Under the pieces are notes generated by a model. It was not told where the DNA came from. It worked only from the letters and a program-made list of their open reading frames with translations, and ran no database searches. This document shows positions 8,099 through 15,936 of a stretch of DNA of 25,030 bases, one piece after another (within the stretch, counting starts at the first letter, position 1; each line of letters begins with the position of its first letter). The stretch comes from an uncultured Clostridium sp. (lineage in GTDB: Bacteria; Cyanobacteriota; Vampirovibrionia; Gastranaerophilales; Gastranaerophilaceae), in NCBI GenBank assembly GCA_958449715.1, contig CAUDIU010000018.1, positions 1 through 25,030 on the forward strand, written 5' to 3'. The position numbers were made by a program, and so were the translations under genes.

Positions 8099-9064
8099 AT
8101 GTATATGAAAAAATATTCGATTGGAATTGATCTTGGCGGGACTAAAATACTTATTGCTCTTGTAGACAAAAATTCAGGAGAAGTTTTAGAACACGTTAAA
8201 AAGAAAACAAAAAAAGATAAAGGTCCTAAAAACATTATAAGAAAAATGCTTGAAGGCATTGAAGAACTTATTGAAATTAGCGGCAAAAGTTTTGATGAAA
8301 TAAGTTCTATAGGAGTAGGAGCTGCAGGACAAATTGATAGGGAAAACGGGGTTATAATTGCTGCTGCAAATTTAGATTGCTACGATCTAAATTTAAAAGA
8401 AATTTTAACTGAAAAATTTAATATTCCTGTATATGTAGGAAATGATGTAGAAATAGCAACTATTGGCGAACAAAAATTCGGAGCAGGAAAAAATTGTAAC
8501 GATTTTGTTTGCGTATTTGTAGGTACTGGAGTTGGTTCTGCAATTGTGAAAGATGGAAAAATAATTACAGGAGCAACAGGAACTGCAGGAGAAATTGGTC
8601 ATATCATTGTAGATTTAAACGGCAGACAATGTTCTTGCGGTGCACATGGTTGCTTGGAAGCCTATGCTTCAAGATCTGCAATTGAAAGAAGAATTGAAGG
8701 AGCATTAAAAAAAGGGAGAAAATCCTGTATTTTAGACTATTTAGAAACAGGTAAATCTATCACCTCAAGCATGATTCAAAAATCAATTGAAAGAGAAGAC
8801 GAATTAGTTATACAATGCGTTACAGAAGCTTCGGAATATTTATCTGGCGGAATTGCTAGTATTATAAATTTTATTAATCCGGAACTAATTATTTTAGGCG
8901 GAGGACTAATAGAAGCTGTAGATTATTTCTATCAAAAAACAATAAAAAAAGCTAAAGCTAAATCATTACCTGTACCTGCAGAAAAAATTCAATTCAAAAA
9001 AGCTATGTTAGGAGACTATTCAGGTGTAATTGGAGCTGCTTTTTTGGAAGACAGGGGGTATTAA
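8099..9064 (+). CDS. ROK-family sugar kinase (probable glucokinase)
   Basis: 321 residues with all ROK hallmarks: the N-terminal phosphate-binding DLGGTK (11-16), the catalytic Asp116 in GNDVE, the second ATP motif FVGTGVGSAIV (about 140-150), and the zinc site formed by GEIGH (His168) with CSCGAHGC (Cys178, Cys180, Cys185) followed by the conserved LEAYAS. Family knowledge: ROK kinases phosphorylate glucose, N-acetylmannosamine or similar hexoses with ATP, and the absence of an N-terminal helix-turn-helix argues against a ROK repressor. Glucokinase is the most likely activity; the substrate is inferred. The ATG at 8105 (MKKYSIGIDLGG) is an equally good start, giving 319 residues; neither has a Shine-Dalgarno sequence. 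The GT9 gene starts 1 base after its stop, so the two are one transcript. It is divergent from a GH13 glycosidase. Confidence 0.88.
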   Translation: MYMKKYSIGIDLGGTKILIALVDKNSGEVLEHVKKKTKKDKGPKNIIRKMLEGIEELIEISGKSFDEISSIGVGAAGQIDRENGVIIAAANLDCYDLNLKEILTEKFNIPVYVGNDVEIATIGEQKFGAGKNCNDFVCVFVGTGVGSAIVKDGKIITGATGTAGEIGHIIVDLNGRQCSCGAHGCLEAYASRSAIERRIEGALKKGRKSCILDYLETGKSITSSMIQKSIEREDELVIQCVTEASEYLSGGIASIINFINPELIILGGGLIEAVDYFYQKTIKKAKAKSLPVPAEKIQFKKAMLGDYSGVIGAAFLEDRGY

Positions 9065-9065
9065 A

Positions 9066-10127
9066 ATGACAAAAAAAATAATGCTTATAAGATTATCTTC
9101 CCTTGGAGATGTTATTTTTAATATTCCACTAGCAAATGTATTAAAAAATAACGGTTACGAAGTTACTTGGCTTGTATCAGAAAAAGGGATTGATATTGTA
9201 AAAGATAATCCCGCTGTTAAAAATGCAATATTAATTCCAATAAAAAAATGGAAAAAAGATGGATTTTCCATAAAGAATTTTATTGAATTTCTCAAAATAT
9301 TAAAAAGAATTAGAGATGAACATTTTGACATTGCTATCGATACACAAATGATGTTCAAAAGCATGCTTTGGATGAGACTATGCGGTGCCAAAAGAAGAAT
9401 CTGTCTAAAATGGGGAAAAGAATTTTCTCAATTAGGTGGTAACGAAAGAATTGACCCTGCTCCGAATCCAAACTTTTCAACACATGCAATATTTCAACAT
9501 ATGCAATATGCAAAATATTTAGGTCTTGAAGGAACCGATCAGGTAAAATTTACACTTCCTCCAACAAGTGAAGAAACTAAAGCCAAAGTAAATATTTTAT
9601 TAAAAAATTTAGACAAGTCAAAACCAATGGTAGTAATTTGTCCTGCAACAACTTGGCGTTTAAAACATTGGAACAAAGATAATTGGAAACAAGTCGTTGA
9701 AGCAATAAAAGAAGAATGTTCTTTAGTATTTACAGGCACAGAAGGTGACAAAGAATTAATTTCATATATAGGCGGAGACAATTTTATAAACCTTGCAGGT
9801 CAAACCGGCATAAAAGATTTAATTGAAATATTTTCAAGAGCAACACTTGTTATGGCTCCAGATTCAGGAAGTGCACACCTTGCTCGTGCAACAGAAATTC
9901 CTGCTGTAATTTCGATATTTTGCTGTACTCCACCAACATCATATGGCCCATTTGGGGATGATAAAAAATATTTTGCCATCAACGGGAAATTAAAATGTCA
10001 ACCTTGCCATACAAGAAAATGCCCGCTTCAAGGTGAAGATGCTGAACAATGTGTAAATTATCCTAAACCTGAAGAAATTATAAATATTGTAAAAAACATA
10101 TTACAAAACTCAAAACATAGTGTATAA
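9066..10127 (+). CDS. GT9-family heptosyltransferase-like glycosyltransferase
   Basis: Starts at the ATG at 9066, which has the strong AGGGGG ribosome site 8 bases upstream; an upstream in-frame start at 9030 would overlap the kinase and has none. The 353-residue protein has the GT9 pattern: N-terminal MLIRLSSLGDVIFNIPL (nucleotide-free Rossmann domain), CPATTWRLKHW in the middle, FTGTEGDKE, and the donor-binding APDSGSAHLA near the C-terminus, followed by a cysteine cluster (CQPCHTRKC) that is common in this family. GT9 enzymes (WaaC, WaaF, RfaQ) add heptose from ADP-heptose to lipopolysaccharide inner core at the cytoplasmic face. This supports a diderm envelope, although the acceptor is unknown. 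It is translationally coupled to the ROK kinase, so the donor sugar pathway may be linked. Its last codons contain the -10 of the next gene. Confidence 0.88.
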   Translation: MTKKIMLIRLSSLGDVIFNIPLANVLKNNGYEVTWLVSEKGIDIVKDNPAVKNAILIPIKKWKKDGFSIKNFIEFLKILKRIRDEHFDIAIDTQMMFKSMLWMRLCGAKRRICLKWGKEFSQLGGNERIDPAPNPNFSTHAIFQHMQYAKYLGLEGTDQVKFTLPPTSEETKAKVNILLKNLDKSKPMVVICPATTWRLKHWNKDNWKQVVEAIKEECSLVFTGTEGDKELISYIGGDNFINLAGQTGIKDLIEIFSRATLVMAPDSGSAHLARATEIPAVISIFCCTPPTSYGPFGDDKKYFAINGKLKCQPCHTRKCPLQGEDAEQCVNYPKPEEIINIVKNILQNSKHSV

Positions 10128-10128
10128 T
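10100..10128 (+). promoter_or_regulatory. Promoter inside the end of the GT9 gene, predicted leaderless start of the GGDEF gene
   Basis: ATTACA (10100-10105, four of six -35 matches), a 17-base spacer and a perfect TATAAT (10123-10128) that contains the GT9 stop codon. Exactly 6 bases separate it from the ATG at 10135, so transcription should start at or next to that ATG. There is no Shine-Dalgarno sequence. Confidence 0.5.
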
Positions 10129-10134
10129 AAGTAT

Positions 10135-12030
10135 ATGAGTTTTTTCGATAATTTAAAAGATATATATAGAAAAGTCTCTGAAGTAGAAAATGCCATTTAT
10201 AATGGTAAAGAAGACTATCTTGAAATTTACGAAAGAAATCTTCAATTAGAAAAAGAAATTGAAGAACGTACAAGAGAGCTTAATATTGCTAATAAAAGAA
10301 TGCTAACCTTACAGCATATCTGGGATATGATGAATGCTTCAAGACCTTTACACAGCGTACTTGAAACAATTGTAAACAGCATTCAAGGAGAACTGGGGTA
10401 CCATCATTGCAACATAATAAAAAAATGCGAAGATGAAAAAGGTATTTATTTAACAGTATTGGCTCAATCAAATGATGTTTCTATAAAAAGAGTAGATAAA
10501 CTTATAAAAACACCTGTACAAGCAAGAAAACTCATATACAATGAAGAAAGTGTTTATGCTAATGCTGCTAACGCAAAAAAAATTATGCAAACAACAGATA
10601 TCGGTGGCACTCTAAAATCCGTAGCACCTGATATTCCTGATGATATTATTGAAGAAATCGTAGAAGGCAGTCCAAGCAAATCAATAATCACAGTCCCACT
10701 TTTTACTAGAAATTCTCATTATGGCTGGTTTAATGTATTTTCTTCAAGAAAAGAATTGACCCCAAGTGAAACAGATTTTTTAACAATATTCGCACAACAA
10801 ATAGAAATGGCTATTACAATAGCAGGTTTGTTTGAAGAAGTTAAAGCTCAAGCTGTAACTGACGGACTTACAGGGCTATATAATAGAAGATATTTTGAAG
10901 AATATCTAAAAAAAGAAGTTACTCGTGCATTACGTCAAAAACAAGCATTCAGTGTAATAGGACTTGACCTAGACCACTTAAAAGAAATTAATGACAAATA
11001 TGGTCACGCATATGGAGACTTAGCAATTAAAACAGTTGCAGAAGTCCTTAAACGTAACGCAAGATCAATTGATACTGCAGCTCGCATGGGCGGAGAAGAA
11101 TTTAACGTAATATTGCCTGGAGTTGATTCTCAAGGTGCAATGATTGCTGCAGAAAGAATTAGAAAAGCACTTGAGGAAGAACAGCTTGATACAATTGGTC
11201 ATATTACCGCAAGTATAGGGGTTGCAACATTTTTGGAGCATTCTGATAATATTGAAGATATATTAGAACTAACAGATCAAGCAATGTATCAATCTAAAAG
11301 AAACGGAAGAAATCAAGTTACACTTGCAAAACCAATATCAGAAACAAGCTGGCAAGAAATTGCAATCAATACATTTATGGATATTCTTTCAAAACATAAT
11401 ATTCCGCTTGATAAAAATGTTTCAGATGCACTTAAAAACAAATTACAAAAACCTAAAGATGAAGTTGACAAAGAATCATTATATACAGTTGCTGATATGC
11501 TTACACAAACATACAATCCACTTCATCATACAGGCGTAATGAAATCAAAAGTATTACTTGCAGTAAGTCTTGCAAAACGTTTTGATTTACCTAAAGATGA
11601 AATCGATAAATTAAGAATTGCAATGCTTTTATATGATATCGGAAATCTTATGCTCCCTGCGGAATTATTACAAAAAACAACTCCTTTGACAGAAGAAGAA
11701 AGAAATCATATCAAAGAACACCCAATTATCGCAGCGAAAGAAATCTTGCAACCAATTAGTTACATACAAGACATTATACCGATAATAGAACACCACCACG
11801 AAAATTGGGACGGAACAGGTTATCCTGCTCAAATTGCAAAAGAAGAAATTCCTATGACTTCTCAAATTATATTAATTGTAGATGCATACTTTGCATTGAC
11901 AGAACCTAGAACTTACAGAGCAGAACTAACTCCAAAACAAGCTGTTGAAATAATTAAACAAGATTCTGGCAAAAAATGGAATTCTGCTTTGGTACAAGAA
12001 TTTATTTCACTTATTGACCACGACATATAA
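10135..12030 (+). CDS. GAF-GGDEF-HD-GYP-like signalling protein (cyclic-di-GMP turnover or sensing)
   Basis: I place the start at the ATG at 10135 (631 residues), because the GTG at 10120 lies upstream of the predicted transcription start. Domains: a coiled-coil at about 10-60; a GAF-like sensor at about 65-235; a GGDEF diguanylate cyclase at about 238-398 with the active GGEEF signature (319-323) and an RxxD inhibitory site (Arg310-Asp313); and an HD-GYP-like domain at about 450-630 with HHENWDGTGYP (554-564) and the following VDAYFALT. In the HD domain the defining His-Asp pair reads Tyr500-Asp501 (LLYDIGN instead of LLHDIGK), while His465, His529, HHE and Asp583 remain, so phosphodiesterase activity is doubtful. 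No membrane segment, so cytoplasmic. The stop overlaps the thiL start (TAATG). Predicted net role is a sensor-controlled diguanylate cyclase. Confidence 0.9.
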   Translation: MSFFDNLKDIYRKVSEVENAIYNGKEDYLEIYERNLQLEKEIEERTRELNIANKRMLTLQHIWDMMNASRPLHSVLETIVNSIQGELGYHHCNIIKKCEDEKGIYLTVLAQSNDVSIKRVDKLIKTPVQARKLIYNEESVYANAANAKKIMQTTDIGGTLKSVAPDIPDDIIEEIVEGSPSKSIITVPLFTRNSHYGWFNVFSSRKELTPSETDFLTIFAQQIEMAITIAGLFEEVKAQAVTDGLTGLYNRRYFEEYLKKEVTRALRQKQAFSVIGLDLDHLKEINDKYGHAYGDLAIKTVAEVLKRNARSIDTAARMGGEEFNVILPGVDSQGAMIAAERIRKALEEEQLDTIGHITASIGVATFLEHSDNIEDILELTDQAMYQSKRNGRNQVTLAKPISETSWQEIAINTFMDILSKHNIPLDKNVSDALKNKLQKPKDEVDKESLYTVADMLTQTYNPLHHTGVMKSKVLLAVSLAKRFDLPKDEIDKLRIAMLLYDIGNLMLPAELLQKTTPLTEEERNHIKEHPIIAAKEILQPISYIQDIIPIIEHHHENWDGTGYPAQIAKEEIPMTSQIILIVDAYFALTEPRTYRAELTPKQAVEIIKQDSGKKWNSALVQEFISLIDHDI

Positions 12031-12923
12031 TGAATGAAAAAGAATTAATAAAAATAATTAAATCAACATTAAACTCCTCATACATAGGCGATGATTGTGC
12101 CTACCTTAAAGATTTAGGAATTGTAATTACACAGGACAGCCTTGTAGAAGATGTTCATTTTAAAATGGATTTTATCACTCCATATCAACTCGGATACAAA
12201 TCTGTTATGGTAAATATAAGTGATGTTTGCGCATCAGGTGCAGAGCCTAAATATTTAACAATTTCTTTATCACTACCAAATTCTATTGATGAAAACTTTG
12301 TAAAAGAGTTTTATGAAGGTGCAAAAAACGCATCAAATGATGTACAAATCGTTGGAGGAGATATTACAGGCAGTGACAAAATTTATATTTCAGTTACAGC
12401 AATAGGCTCTACAAAAGGAAGAAAAATATCATCTCGCAAAAATGCAAAAAAAGGTCATAAAATTATAGTTTCAGGCGAACATGGTTCAAGTGCTTACGGC
12501 TTAAAGCTTTTATTAAACGGAGAAAATAAACCTGAAAAATTTATAAAAGCACATCTCATGCCTGTCGCTCAAAAAGAATTTTCTAAACAGATTTCAGAAA
12601 ATATAACTTGTGATTATGCAATGATGGACACCTCAGACGGACTTGCAGACGCATTAATGCAAATTGCAAAAGCTAGTGACGTTATTTTATCTATAGACAC
12701 ATCAAAAATACCGCATGACAAATCAATTGATATGGATACAGTTTTATATGGAGGGGAAGACTATCAGCTTGTTGCAACGATTCCTAATGACATATTGAAA
12801 AACTTAAATGATTATACGATAATAGGAGAGGTAAAGGAAAAAATTACCGATTCCGGTCTTTTGATAGATCAAAGATTTTACACTAACATTGACGAAAAAT
12901 TATACAATCATTTTAAGGAGTAG
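12030..12923 (+). CDS. thiL: Thiamine-monophosphate kinase
   Basis: 297 residues with the ThiL/AIR-synthase-fold signatures: GDDCA (20-24) near the N-terminus, the acidic QDSLVEDVHF strand, ISDVCASGAEPKYL, the metal-binding VGGDITGSD, MDTSDGLADAL and YGGEDYQLV. The enzyme phosphorylates thiamine monophosphate to the cofactor thiamine pyrophosphate with ATP in the cytoplasm. Length fits the family (300-350). The start codon shares one base with the stop of the signalling gene (TAATG) and has no separate ribosome site, so translation is probably coupled to that gene. The ispD ribosome site overlaps its stop codon. No other thiamine gene is in the window. Placing it with ispD fits the thiamine-dependent DXP step that feeds isoprenoid synthesis, but that link is inference. 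Confidence 0.93.
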   Translation: MNEKELIKIIKSTLNSSYIGDDCAYLKDLGIVITQDSLVEDVHFKMDFITPYQLGYKSVMVNISDVCASGAEPKYLTISLSLPNSIDENFVKEFYEGAKNASNDVQIVGGDITGSDKIYISVTAIGSTKGRKISSRKNAKKGHKIIVSGEHGSSAYGLKLLLNGENKPEKFIKAHLMPVAQKEFSKQISENITCDYAMMDTSDGLADALMQIAKASDVILSIDTSKIPHDKSIDMDTVLYGGEDYQLVATIPNDILKNLNDYTIIGEVKEKITDSGLLIDQRFYTNIDEKLYNHFKE

Positions 12924-12929
12924 CTAAAA

Positions 12930-13586
12930 ATGAATTTCAAAGTTAACGCAATAATCCCAGCAGGAGGAACATCATCGCGCTTTGGAAATAAGAACAAACT
13001 TTTAGAAAAAATTTATGACAAAGAAGTAATTAGATATACAATAGAAGCATTCGAAAAATCAGAAGTTGATGAAATTATAATATGCGCTAACATTAATATC
13101 ATAGAAGAATTAAAAGAAATATTCAAAAACAGCCAAAAAGTAAAAATTATTGAAGGCGGAGCAACAAGACAAGAATCTGTATTCAATGGGTTAAAAGCCT
13201 CTGAATGTGATTATGTCTTAATCCATGACGGTGCAAGACCTATGATTTCAACAGACTTAATAAATAGTGCAATAGAAGAAGTAAAAACAAAAAAAGCTCT
13301 CACTGTTGCAACTAAAACAATCGATACAATTAAAGAAGTTATTGATGGAAAAATTGTAAGAACAATTGACAGAGCAAAATTATATAATACTCAAACTCCT
13401 CAAGCATTTGAATATAATTTAATAAAAGATGCTCATATGAAATTATATGGTAAAAATTTTACAGACGATGCTGGAATGTTAGAAGAATTAGGGCAAACAG
13501 TTTATATCCTTAACGGAAGTTATAAAAATATAAAAATTACGACTCAAAACGACATAGATATCGCTAAAATTTATCTTGCACAATAA
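12930..13586 (+). CDS. ispD: 2-C-methyl-D-erythritol 4-phosphate cytidylyltransferase
   Basis: 218 residues, normal for IspD. The CTP-binding N-terminus reads IIPAGGTSSRFG (8-19) with Lys23 downstream, then EGGATRQESVFNGL (75-88), HDGARP (99-104), the TQTPQAF loop (154-160), TDDAGMLE (178-185) and NIKITTQNDI (200-209) at the C-terminus, all diagnostic of the family. It joins CTP and methylerythritol phosphate to CDP-methylerythritol, the third step of the non-mevalonate isoprenoid pathway, in the cytoplasm. There is no IspF fusion. AAGGAG overlapping the thiL stop gives a well-spaced ribosome site and a 6-base gap, so it is the last gene of the signalling-thiL-ispD transcript. It is convergent with the next minus-strand gene. 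Confidence 0.95.
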   Translation: MNFKVNAIIPAGGTSSRFGNKNKLLEKIYDKEVIRYTIEAFEKSEVDEIIICANINIIEELKEIFKNSQKVKIIEGGATRQESVFNGLKASECDYVLIHDGARPMISTDLINSAIEEVKTKKALTVATKTIDTIKEVIDGKIVRTIDRAKLYNTQTPQAFEYNLIKDAHMKLYGKNFTDDAGMLEELGQTVYILNGSYKNIKITTQNDIDIAKIYLAQ

Positions 13587-13615
13587 TAAAAAAAATCCCC
13601 TTTTTACAAGGGGAT
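13587..13615 (-). terminator. Intrinsic terminator for the 484-residue gene, convergent gap
   Basis: An 8-bp GC-containing stem, ATCCCCTT (13595-13602) and AAGGGGAT (13608-13615). On the minus strand it is followed by about 8 T residues (13594-13587), so it terminates the gene at 13695-15149 roughly 80 bases after its stop. On the plus strand there is no T run after the hairpin, so ispD would rely on the hairpin alone. Confidence 0.75.
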
Positions 13616-13694
13616 AAAATTTCACACTTTTCCTACTAACTTTCTTCTACGATTTTCTTTCTACCAAATATGAGGAATCATTAATATAAACTTT

Positions 13695-15149
13695 TTATGC
13701 AGCAGCTCCTACTTTTTCTTTTTTCAAATATTTAGCTGGTTCATAACCTGCTTTTTCAAGAGCTTTTGCTAATTCTAAATAATCTTTGCCATAGTAATTT
13801 TTACCTTCAATTCTTACAACAAATTTATTATTTTCATATTTAACTTTATCAGAAATTTCAGCTTTATCATCGCCTAAAATTTCTCTCATATCATCTCTGA
13901 ATTGAGTTTTTTTCTGTGCAACTTTTTCAGCTTCTTTTTTCTCAGCATCAGCTTTTGCTTTATCAGCTTTAGCTTTTTTATCAGCAGCAGCTTTATCTGC
14001 TTTTTCTTCTTTTTTAGCTTCGATAGATTCAGCACCTGCTTTTACTTTTTCATATAAAGCATTAACAGCTTTGCAGATTTCATCGTCATCTCTAGTAGTA
14101 ATTCCTAAAGTCCAAACGTGCCAATCACCATGTGTTGCAACTTTAGCAGCTGATACTTCTTTTGATACATCAATACCTAATTCGTGAGCTTTATCTTCTA
14201 GAGCATTAATTAATAACATTGCGATTTCTTCTTTTTGATCGCCTTCGCAATCATTCATTAATGTTCCGATAAGGCCATAATCATCATCCCCACCTGAATA
14301 GCTTCCTTTTCCTTTATAAGTTCTATCCCAAGCTTCGAATAATTCTAATACATTATCTTTATTGATTTCATCTGTTAATATATTTTTAATACCGTTTTCA
14401 TCATCATCATAATTTGTGCCAGGGTTTCTTACAGCTTTTTCAATTCTGTCACAAATTTTTTCCATTGCATAAGCTACTTCTTTTTCTTTTTTCTCTTTTT
14501 TAGCTTCTGATTCTGCTGCTTCTGTATCAGTTTCATCTGCATTTTCTGTATCATCTGTGTCTTCAGCATTTTCAGCTTCTTGAGTTTCTTTAATTTCTTC
14601 TATAATTTCTTGAGCAACTTCAGATGCTTTTTTAGTTAATTCAAGAACTTCACCTTGAATAGAATCAACATCTTCTAATGTAGGTTGACCTTTTGACATT
14701 TCAACAACACGTTCTTTTAATGCTTTGATATCATCAAGAACAGCTTGTAAACGTTCTTTTTGAGATTCATCCAATTTATCTGATTTTAATACACTTGAAA
14801 TTTGAGATTCAATACCACTTAAATTTGATAATAAAGAAGATAATCTTCCACTAAGACCTAATGAAAGTCCCCAATTATAAGCATTTTGATTACCTTGAGC
14901 AATTAAAGCAGGATCAGTCATCATACCTTGACCTAAGTTTAAACCAATTAACATTGGATTCCATTGGCTGATATGATTTGGATTTCCGATACCTTGAGCT
15001 AAAGCATAAGTTAAAGGAGAATAACCTGAAGGGTAAATGTTATGTTGAATATTTCCACCAAAATTTGATACCCAGTGACGGTTACCTAAAGACCAATATG
15101 CAGGTAAGTTTGGCATCATTGTTGTGTAATTTGGTAATACGTTAAACAT
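13695..15149 (-). CDS. Acidic/coiled-coil protein of unknown function with an annexin-like segment
   Basis: 484 residues, no recognised family and no signal peptide. Residues 1-100 are rich in Asn, Gly, Tyr, Trp and Pro (MPNLPAYWSLGNRHW, SQWNPMLIGLNLGQG). About 105-190 is predicted helical coiled coil. Residues 190-225 are an Asp/Glu/Thr tract turning Lys-rich. About 226-325 looks folded: after KAVRN it reads PGTNYDDDENGIKNIL (243-258), then LFEAWDRTYK, then LIGTLMNDCEGD. The order, a Gly-Thr turn with acidic residues, then Ile-x-x-Ile-Leu, an aromatic helix and Leu-x-x-D-x-x-G-D, resembles one annexin repeat with an insertion, but this is pattern similarity only. About 375-412 is Ala/Lys/Glu low complexity, and 413-475 is a small mixed domain (FVVRIEGKNYYGKDYLELA). 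The ATG follows AAGGAAAG. It is monocistronic. Confidence 0.82.
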   Translation of the reverse strand: MFNVLPNYTTMMPNLPAYWSLGNRHWVSNFGGNIQHNIYPSGYSPLTYALAQGIGNPNHISQWNPMLIGLNLGQGMMTDPALIAQGNQNAYNWGLSLGLSGRLSSLLSNLSGIESQISSVLKSDKLDESQKERLQAVLDDIKALKERVVEMSKGQPTLEDVDSIQGEVLELTKKASEVAQEIIEEIKETQEAENAEDTDDTENADETDTEAAESEAKKEKKEKEVAYAMEKICDRIEKAVRNPGTNYDDDENGIKNILTDEINKDNVLELFEAWDRTYKGKGSYSGGDDDYGLIGTLMNDCEGDQKEEIAMLLINALEDKAHELGIDVSKEVSAAKVATHGDWHVWTLGITTRDDDEICKAVNALYEKVKAGAESIEAKKEEKADKAAADKKAKADKAKADAEKKEAEKVAQKKTQFRDDMREILGDDKAEISDKVKYENNKFVVRIEGKNYYGKDYLELAKALEKAGYEPAKYLKKEKVGAAA

Positions 15150-15281
15150 CTTTCCTTATCCCCTGTGAAATTTTTAAATTCCCCGTATTTATATAAAGAA
15201 TTTTTATTCACAAAAATTGCATGAACGGATATTTAAATTTTTAGATTAACGACTAAAAAGCTTATAAATAAAGGGAATTAG

Positions 15282-15935
15282 CTATTTTACAATTCTTAAC
15301 ATTTCAATAATATCATTTTTTGTAATTTTTGGATTTATCTCTTTTATAGAAATTATTGAGGAAGTATCAACTTCTTCTTTAAATATTTTTTCCAATAATT
15401 CTTTATCATAATCATAAAGAATTGATCCATGCTGCAATATATAACCTTCTTTTCTAAATTGAGCAGAACCTATTAATTTCCTATTTTGGTAACACAAATC
15501 AGCACCTGTAGAAATTAACATACAATAATCCAAATGTCCCCTAGCTTTTTTAATTCCACCGAAATCTAATTCAATATCTAATTTTTTAAATGCATCAATC
15601 AAAATTTTGGAAATTTCTTTATATGAATTTACAACATTTTCTCCATTTTCTAAAAATGATGCAGGGCAAATATAACTGTAAGTAATTTCATCATCATGCA
15701 ATAAAGCACGACCTCCAGTAAGACGCCTAACATAATCAATATTATTTTGTTTTAGAAAATCTAAGTCTAAAAAATCACTTTTTTGATTCCGGCCTAAAGA
15801 CACACAAGCTGGAGACCAACCATAAAGTCTGAATATTGGTTCTTTCAATTTATTTTTTATGGCATATTCAAGCAAATCACTGTCAATTTGCATATTTTCC
15901 TGCCCTGTTTTTACTTCATAAGGAATAAATTCCAT
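15282..15935 (-). CDS. LipM/LplA-like lipoate/octanoate transferase family protein
   Basis: 217 residues of the BPL/LplA/LipB fold. Visible motifs: SLGRNQKSDFLD (46-57), RRLTGGRALLHDDEITYSY (70-88), a single catalytic-type cysteine Cys138 in DYCMLISTGADL, Lys153 in NRKLIGSAQFRK, and LQHGSILYD (167-175). The cysteine position followed by the GSAQ-QHGSI pattern is that of octanoyltransferases of the LipM type rather than of ATP-dependent lipoate ligases, which lack this cysteine and are longer (about 330). Family knowledge: LipM moves octanoyl groups from acyl carrier protein to a lipoyl-domain protein such as GcvH for conversion to lipoate by LipA. No lipA or lipoyl-domain gene is in the window. 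It is the last gene of a three-gene minus-strand operon, starting 1 base after the preceding stop, with AAGGA further upstream as ribosome site. Confidence 0.82.
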   Translation of the reverse strand: MEFIPYEVKTGQENMQIDSDLLEYAIKNKLKEPIFRLYGWSPACVSLGRNQKSDFLDLDFLKQNNIDYVRRLTGGRALLHDDEITYSYICPASFLENGENVVNSYKEISKILIDAFKKLDIELDFGGIKKARGHLDYCMLISTGADLCYQNRKLIGSAQFRKEGYILQHGSILYDYDKELLEKIFKEEVDTSSIISIKEINPKITKNDIIEMLRIVK

Positions 15936-15936
15936 T

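Noticed and set aside
9030..9065. Longer N-terminus (start at 9030) for the GT9 protein
   Set aside because: It overlaps the ROK kinase by 35 bases without a ribosome site, whereas the ATG at 9066 follows AGGGGG and matches the usual GT9 N-terminus.
13606..13626. Similarity between GGGGATAAAATTTCACA here and AAATTTCACAGGGGATAA upstream of the 484-residue gene
   Set aside because: The shared words occur in swapped order on short AT-rich segments, so they do not form a real direct or inverted repeat; chance is enough.
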